From Bauldia sp. (GTDB lineage Bacteria > Pseudomonadota > Alphaproteobacteria > Rhizobiales > Kaistiaceae): DNA of 64,000 bases. How positions within the stretch are numbered: position 1 is the stretch's first letter; each line of letters starts with the position of its first letter. This document shows, piece by piece, positions 61,914-64,000 of the stretch. The notes below the pieces were generated by a model. It searched no databases, was not told the origin of the DNA, and saw nothing but the letters and a program-made list of their open reading frames with translations. Both the position numbers and the translations under genes were made by a program. Location of the stretch: positions 1-64,000 of the forward strand of contig JADLGL010000082.1 of NCBI GenBank assembly GCA_020849325.1. Direction: 5' to 3'.

Positions 61914-63053
61914 ATGAGCCAGCCGGCAGCGCGCATCGCCCGCGGCGTGGTCCGTCGCATCCGGGCTGCGCTCGGCATGCCCGACCTGCCGGGCTTCGAG
62001 GGCCGTATCCGGCGCGCCTATGGCCGCCTGCCCAAGCCGGATGCGGACGCTGCGGACGTGACGCTCATCGTCGGCCGGAAGCGGCACGGGCTCGAATCCT
62101 CCGCCTATATCCGGCTCCTCGGCCCTCTCACCCTCGGCGACAATGCCCGCCGCTTCCGGCTCCGCTTCGCCGACGCCAGCGGCGCTGCGACCGTGCCGGT
62201 CGGCGACCTGGTGATCGTGCAGCGCGAGGTGATGCCGGACGCCGCCGCCGCGGCGGCGCTGCTGGCGCGGGTGCGGAGCGCCGGGGCGCGGCTCGTCGTC
62301 GACCTCGACGACGATTTCCGGCTCCGCGACCAGAACCGCGCCGCGGCCATCGATCTCCTGCTCGGCCATGCCGACCAGGCCTGGTTCTCGACCGCCGTGC
62401 TCGCCGCGGCGCATCGGGATGCCACGGGCGATCGCGCGGAGGTGGTGCCGAACGCGCTCGATCCGCGGCTGTGGGGACCGCCGCGCGCCGCGCACCCGCG
62501 GACCGGCGGCGCTTTTCGCATCCTCTACATGGGCACGCGGACCCATGACGCGGACCTCGCGACGATCCTGCCGGCGCTCGACGCCTTCGCGGCCGAGCGC
62601 CCGGCCATGGAGCTCGTCCTCATCGGGGCGGTCACGGCTGAGCCAGGTCGGGCCTGGTGCCGCGTGCTGCCGATCCCGCCGGCGGCCGTGGAGTACCCAT
62701 CCTTCGTGCGCTGGCTGCAGCGGTCGGGGCCGTTCGACCTCGGCATCGCGCCGCTCGCCGATACGCCGTTCAACGCGGCGAAGTCGGACGTGAAACTCCT
62801 CGACTATTGCGCCCTCGGCCTGCCGTCGCTCCTCGTCGACATGGCGCCGTACCGCGATCCATCGCGGCCCGAGGGACTTGCGCTGCTGGTGCAAAGCGAT
62901 CCCGCGGCGTGGCTGGCTGCCCTCCGCGCCCATCATCCGGCCGAGGCTGCCGCGGGCCGGGCCGGGCGGCTCGACTACGTCTGGAACCAGCGGCCGCTCG
63001 CTGCCATCGCGGAACGGCAGCGGGCGCTGATCGCCGCCCTCCTCCGCCGTTAG
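61914..63053 (+). CDS. Glycosyltransferase (GT4/GT-B-like)
   Basis: 379 residues from ATG 61914 (MSQPAARIARGVVRRIRAAL). It has GT-B character: DLVIVQREVMPD, VVDLDDDFRLRDQNRAA, VVPNALDPRLWG, FRILYMGTRTHDADLATILP, and the donor-site region LGIAPLADTPFNAAKSDVKL with LLDYCALGLPSLLVD. The pattern is that of proteins listed with glycosyltransferase family 4 or group 1. The sugar and acceptor are unknown. It stands alone with a dispersed repeat downstream. Confidence 0.85.
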   Translation: MSQPAARIARGVVRRIRAALGMPDLPGFEGRIRRAYGRLPKPDADAADVTLIVGRKRHGLESSAYIRLLGPLTLGDNARRFRLRFADASGAATVPVGDLVIVQREVMPDAAAAAALLARVRSAGARLVVDLDDDFRLRDQNRAAAIDLLLGHADQAWFSTAVLAAAHRDATGDRAEVVPNALDPRLWGPPRAAHPRTGGAFRILYMGTRTHDADLATILPALDAFAAERPAMELVLIGAVTAEPGRAWCRVLPIPPAAVEYPSFVRWLQRSGPFDLGIAPLADTPFNAAKSDVKLLDYCALGLPSLLVDMAPYRDPSRPEGLALLVQSDPAAWLAALRAHHPAEAAAGRAGRLDYVWNQRPLAAIAERQRALIAALLRR

Positions 63054-63104
63054 TGGTTTGACGCGTTCGGAAGTTTCCGTGTCGGCGTCGCCCGACCTCG
63101 GCAC

Positions 63105-63295
63105 TCGTGCCTTGAGTCCCTCGACCCGTCGGGGAGAGGGCTTCCGAGCTTGGCGAACCGAAGGTTCGCTTGGCGAAGAAGGGTGACGGGCAACGCCCGC
63201 AGAAACTCACCACCCAGGCCCTCTCACCCTTCTCGCGAAGGTTCGGCTTCGCCTCACCAAGCTGCGAAGGCCTCTCCCCAACGGGTAGAGGCGAA
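63105..63295. repeat. Dispersed intergenic repeat, copy D
   Basis: The 354-base gap after the GT gene carries another copy of the repeat family, opening with CCCGTCGGGGAGAGGGCTTC and closing with GGCCTCTCCCCAACGGGTAG, so the two ends are inverted copies. Inside are GCCCTCTCACCCTTCTC and short stem-loops such as CGAACCGAAGGTTCG. No CDS is present. Confidence 0.6.
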
Positions 63296-63407
63296 TGAGC
63301 GGTCGATCCGGGAACGATCCGTGCGCCAAACCACCGGGCCCCGGCGTTCGGCGTGCCGGCGCGGGCGTGTTATCGTGGTTCGTCGCTCGCCGCGCGGGAG
63401 GATGGCA

Positions 63408-64000
63408 ATGCAGCTGAAACGCCTTGCCGCGCTCGCGGCGTTGCTGCCGCTGGCGACGGGCGCGGCGGCGCAGGGATCGGACGCTCTCCTCCGGCTCACC
63501 GATGCGATCACGGTGTGCGATCTCGTCGACGACTTCGAGGTGGAGGAGAACGCCGGCCCGGACCTCGAGGATTGCGTCGATGCGAGCCGGGCGCTGTTCG
63601 AGGCGGCGGGCGTTCTCACCATCGCGGAGCAGGAGCGCCTCGGGCTCGGCTTCGTGGATGTGATCCGCGCCGCCCCGCCGGCCGCGACCTTCGACGAACT
63701 CGCCCCGGCCGTCGATCTCCTCGCCGACATTTTTCGGACGATGAGCTACCGCCAGTGCTGGCCCGGCCGCTCGCCGCCGACGCTCGCCGAGTGCACCGCC
63801 GCGATCCGCATCATGACGATCGCCGCGCAGGCGCTGCCTCCCGAAGCGGCCGGGACCGTCGCGATCGACATCTGCCTGGGCTCACAGGGTCGCCCGGAGT
63901 TCCAGCCTGCGGTGTTCGCGGTGGTGGACGAACTCGTCGGCCGCGCGGCGGCGGGCGGCGATCCGGTGATGCGCGGCCCGATCGACGCGGTGGCGGAACT
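63408..64000 (+). CDS. Secreted hypothetical protein, 3' end outside window
   Basis: The frame from ATG 63408 (GGGAGG six bases upstream) stays open to the window edge, giving at least 197 residues. A signal peptide (MQLKRLAALAALLPLATGAA) is followed by a helical, acidic sequence with cysteines spaced as TVCDLVDDF, LEDCVDASR, YRQCWPG, LAECTAA and DICLGSQG. The paired cysteines suggest disulfides in the periplasm. The family is unknown. ATG 63402 is rejected because it touches the ribosome-binding site. Confidence 0.65.
   Translation, partial: MQLKRLAALAALLPLATGAAAQGSDALLRLTDAITVCDLVDDFEVEENAGPDLEDCVDASRALFEAAGVLTIAEQERLGLGFVDVIRAAPPAATFDELAPAVDLLADIFRTMSYRQCWPGRSPPTLAECTAAIRIMTIAAQALPPEAAGTVAIDICLGSQGRPEFQPAVFAVVDELVGRAAAGGDPVMRGPIDAVAE

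Overview
The window is a high-GC alphaproteobacterial chromosome segment. The order dusB-ntrB-ntrC-ntrY-ntrX-trkA-dat-hfq-hflX, next to ispDF on one side and to mazG and rlpA-dac-tmk-holB-metG-tatD on the other, is the arrangement I associate with Rhizobiales (Hyphomicrobiales). Ku plus a PE-ligase-polymerase LigD fits the same order. I do not try to name the genus. Gene starts were set from the ORF track plus Shine-Dalgarno spacing; several starts are GTG or TTG.

Layout. 1-7.7 kb: end of a secreted protein, prmA, an SRPBCC/ArsR operon with a clear operator, a secreted LCCL protein, then ku and ligD for non-homologous end joining. 7.7-9.6 kb: a lower-GC insert with an unknown protein followed by an Xre/RES toxin-antitoxin pair. 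9.5-17.7 kb: a zinc-less alcohol dehydrogenase, an NTF2-like protein, a divergent xanthine-dehydrogenase pair, an acetyltransferase and small proteins. 18-23.3 kb: a complete dppABCDF-type peptide ABC importer. 23.6-29.7 kb: tRNA-Ser(UGA), two glycosyltransferases (one frameshifted), a 27-residue membrane protein, a coiled-coil protein, secreted and small proteins, and a His-rich CDF metal exporter. 30.2-39.6 kb: envelope and housekeeping genes, then a Phd/VapC pair. 39.6-54.1 kb: the hflX-hfq-dat-trkA-ntr-dusB cluster on the minus strand, interrupted by a second PIN/HTH toxin-antitoxin pair between ntrC and ntrY, and ispDF-cinA divergent from dusB. 54.1-56.2 kb: a DUF768-like protein and a twice-frameshifted TPP enzyme. 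56.2-58.7 kb: a low-GC cassette of five small overlapping HTH genes ending in a winged-helix/CHAT protease. 58.7-64 kb: acetyltransferase, secreted proteins, oxidoreductase, SH3 protein, glycosyltransferase and a partial secreted protein.

The candidate for an undescribed system is the 56.5-58.7 kb cassette. One wHTH protein, one sigma-r4-like HTH protein and three tandem paralogous 64-70 residue HTH proteins are all translationally coupled to a wHTH-CHAT caspase-like protease with an apparent His217/Cys262 dyad. It looks like a DNA-sensing or self-regulated protease module, possibly defensive. That role is inference; the architecture is visible directly.

Other points of note: a dispersed intergenic repeat that has entered ligD in frame; promoter/operator dyads at the ArsR operon and around the dusB start; loss of canonical molybdenum-site motifs in the XdhB-like subunit; an NtrX without the GAFTGA loop; and three separate single-base frame changes, all in the same direction, which may be either real lesions or sequencing errors.
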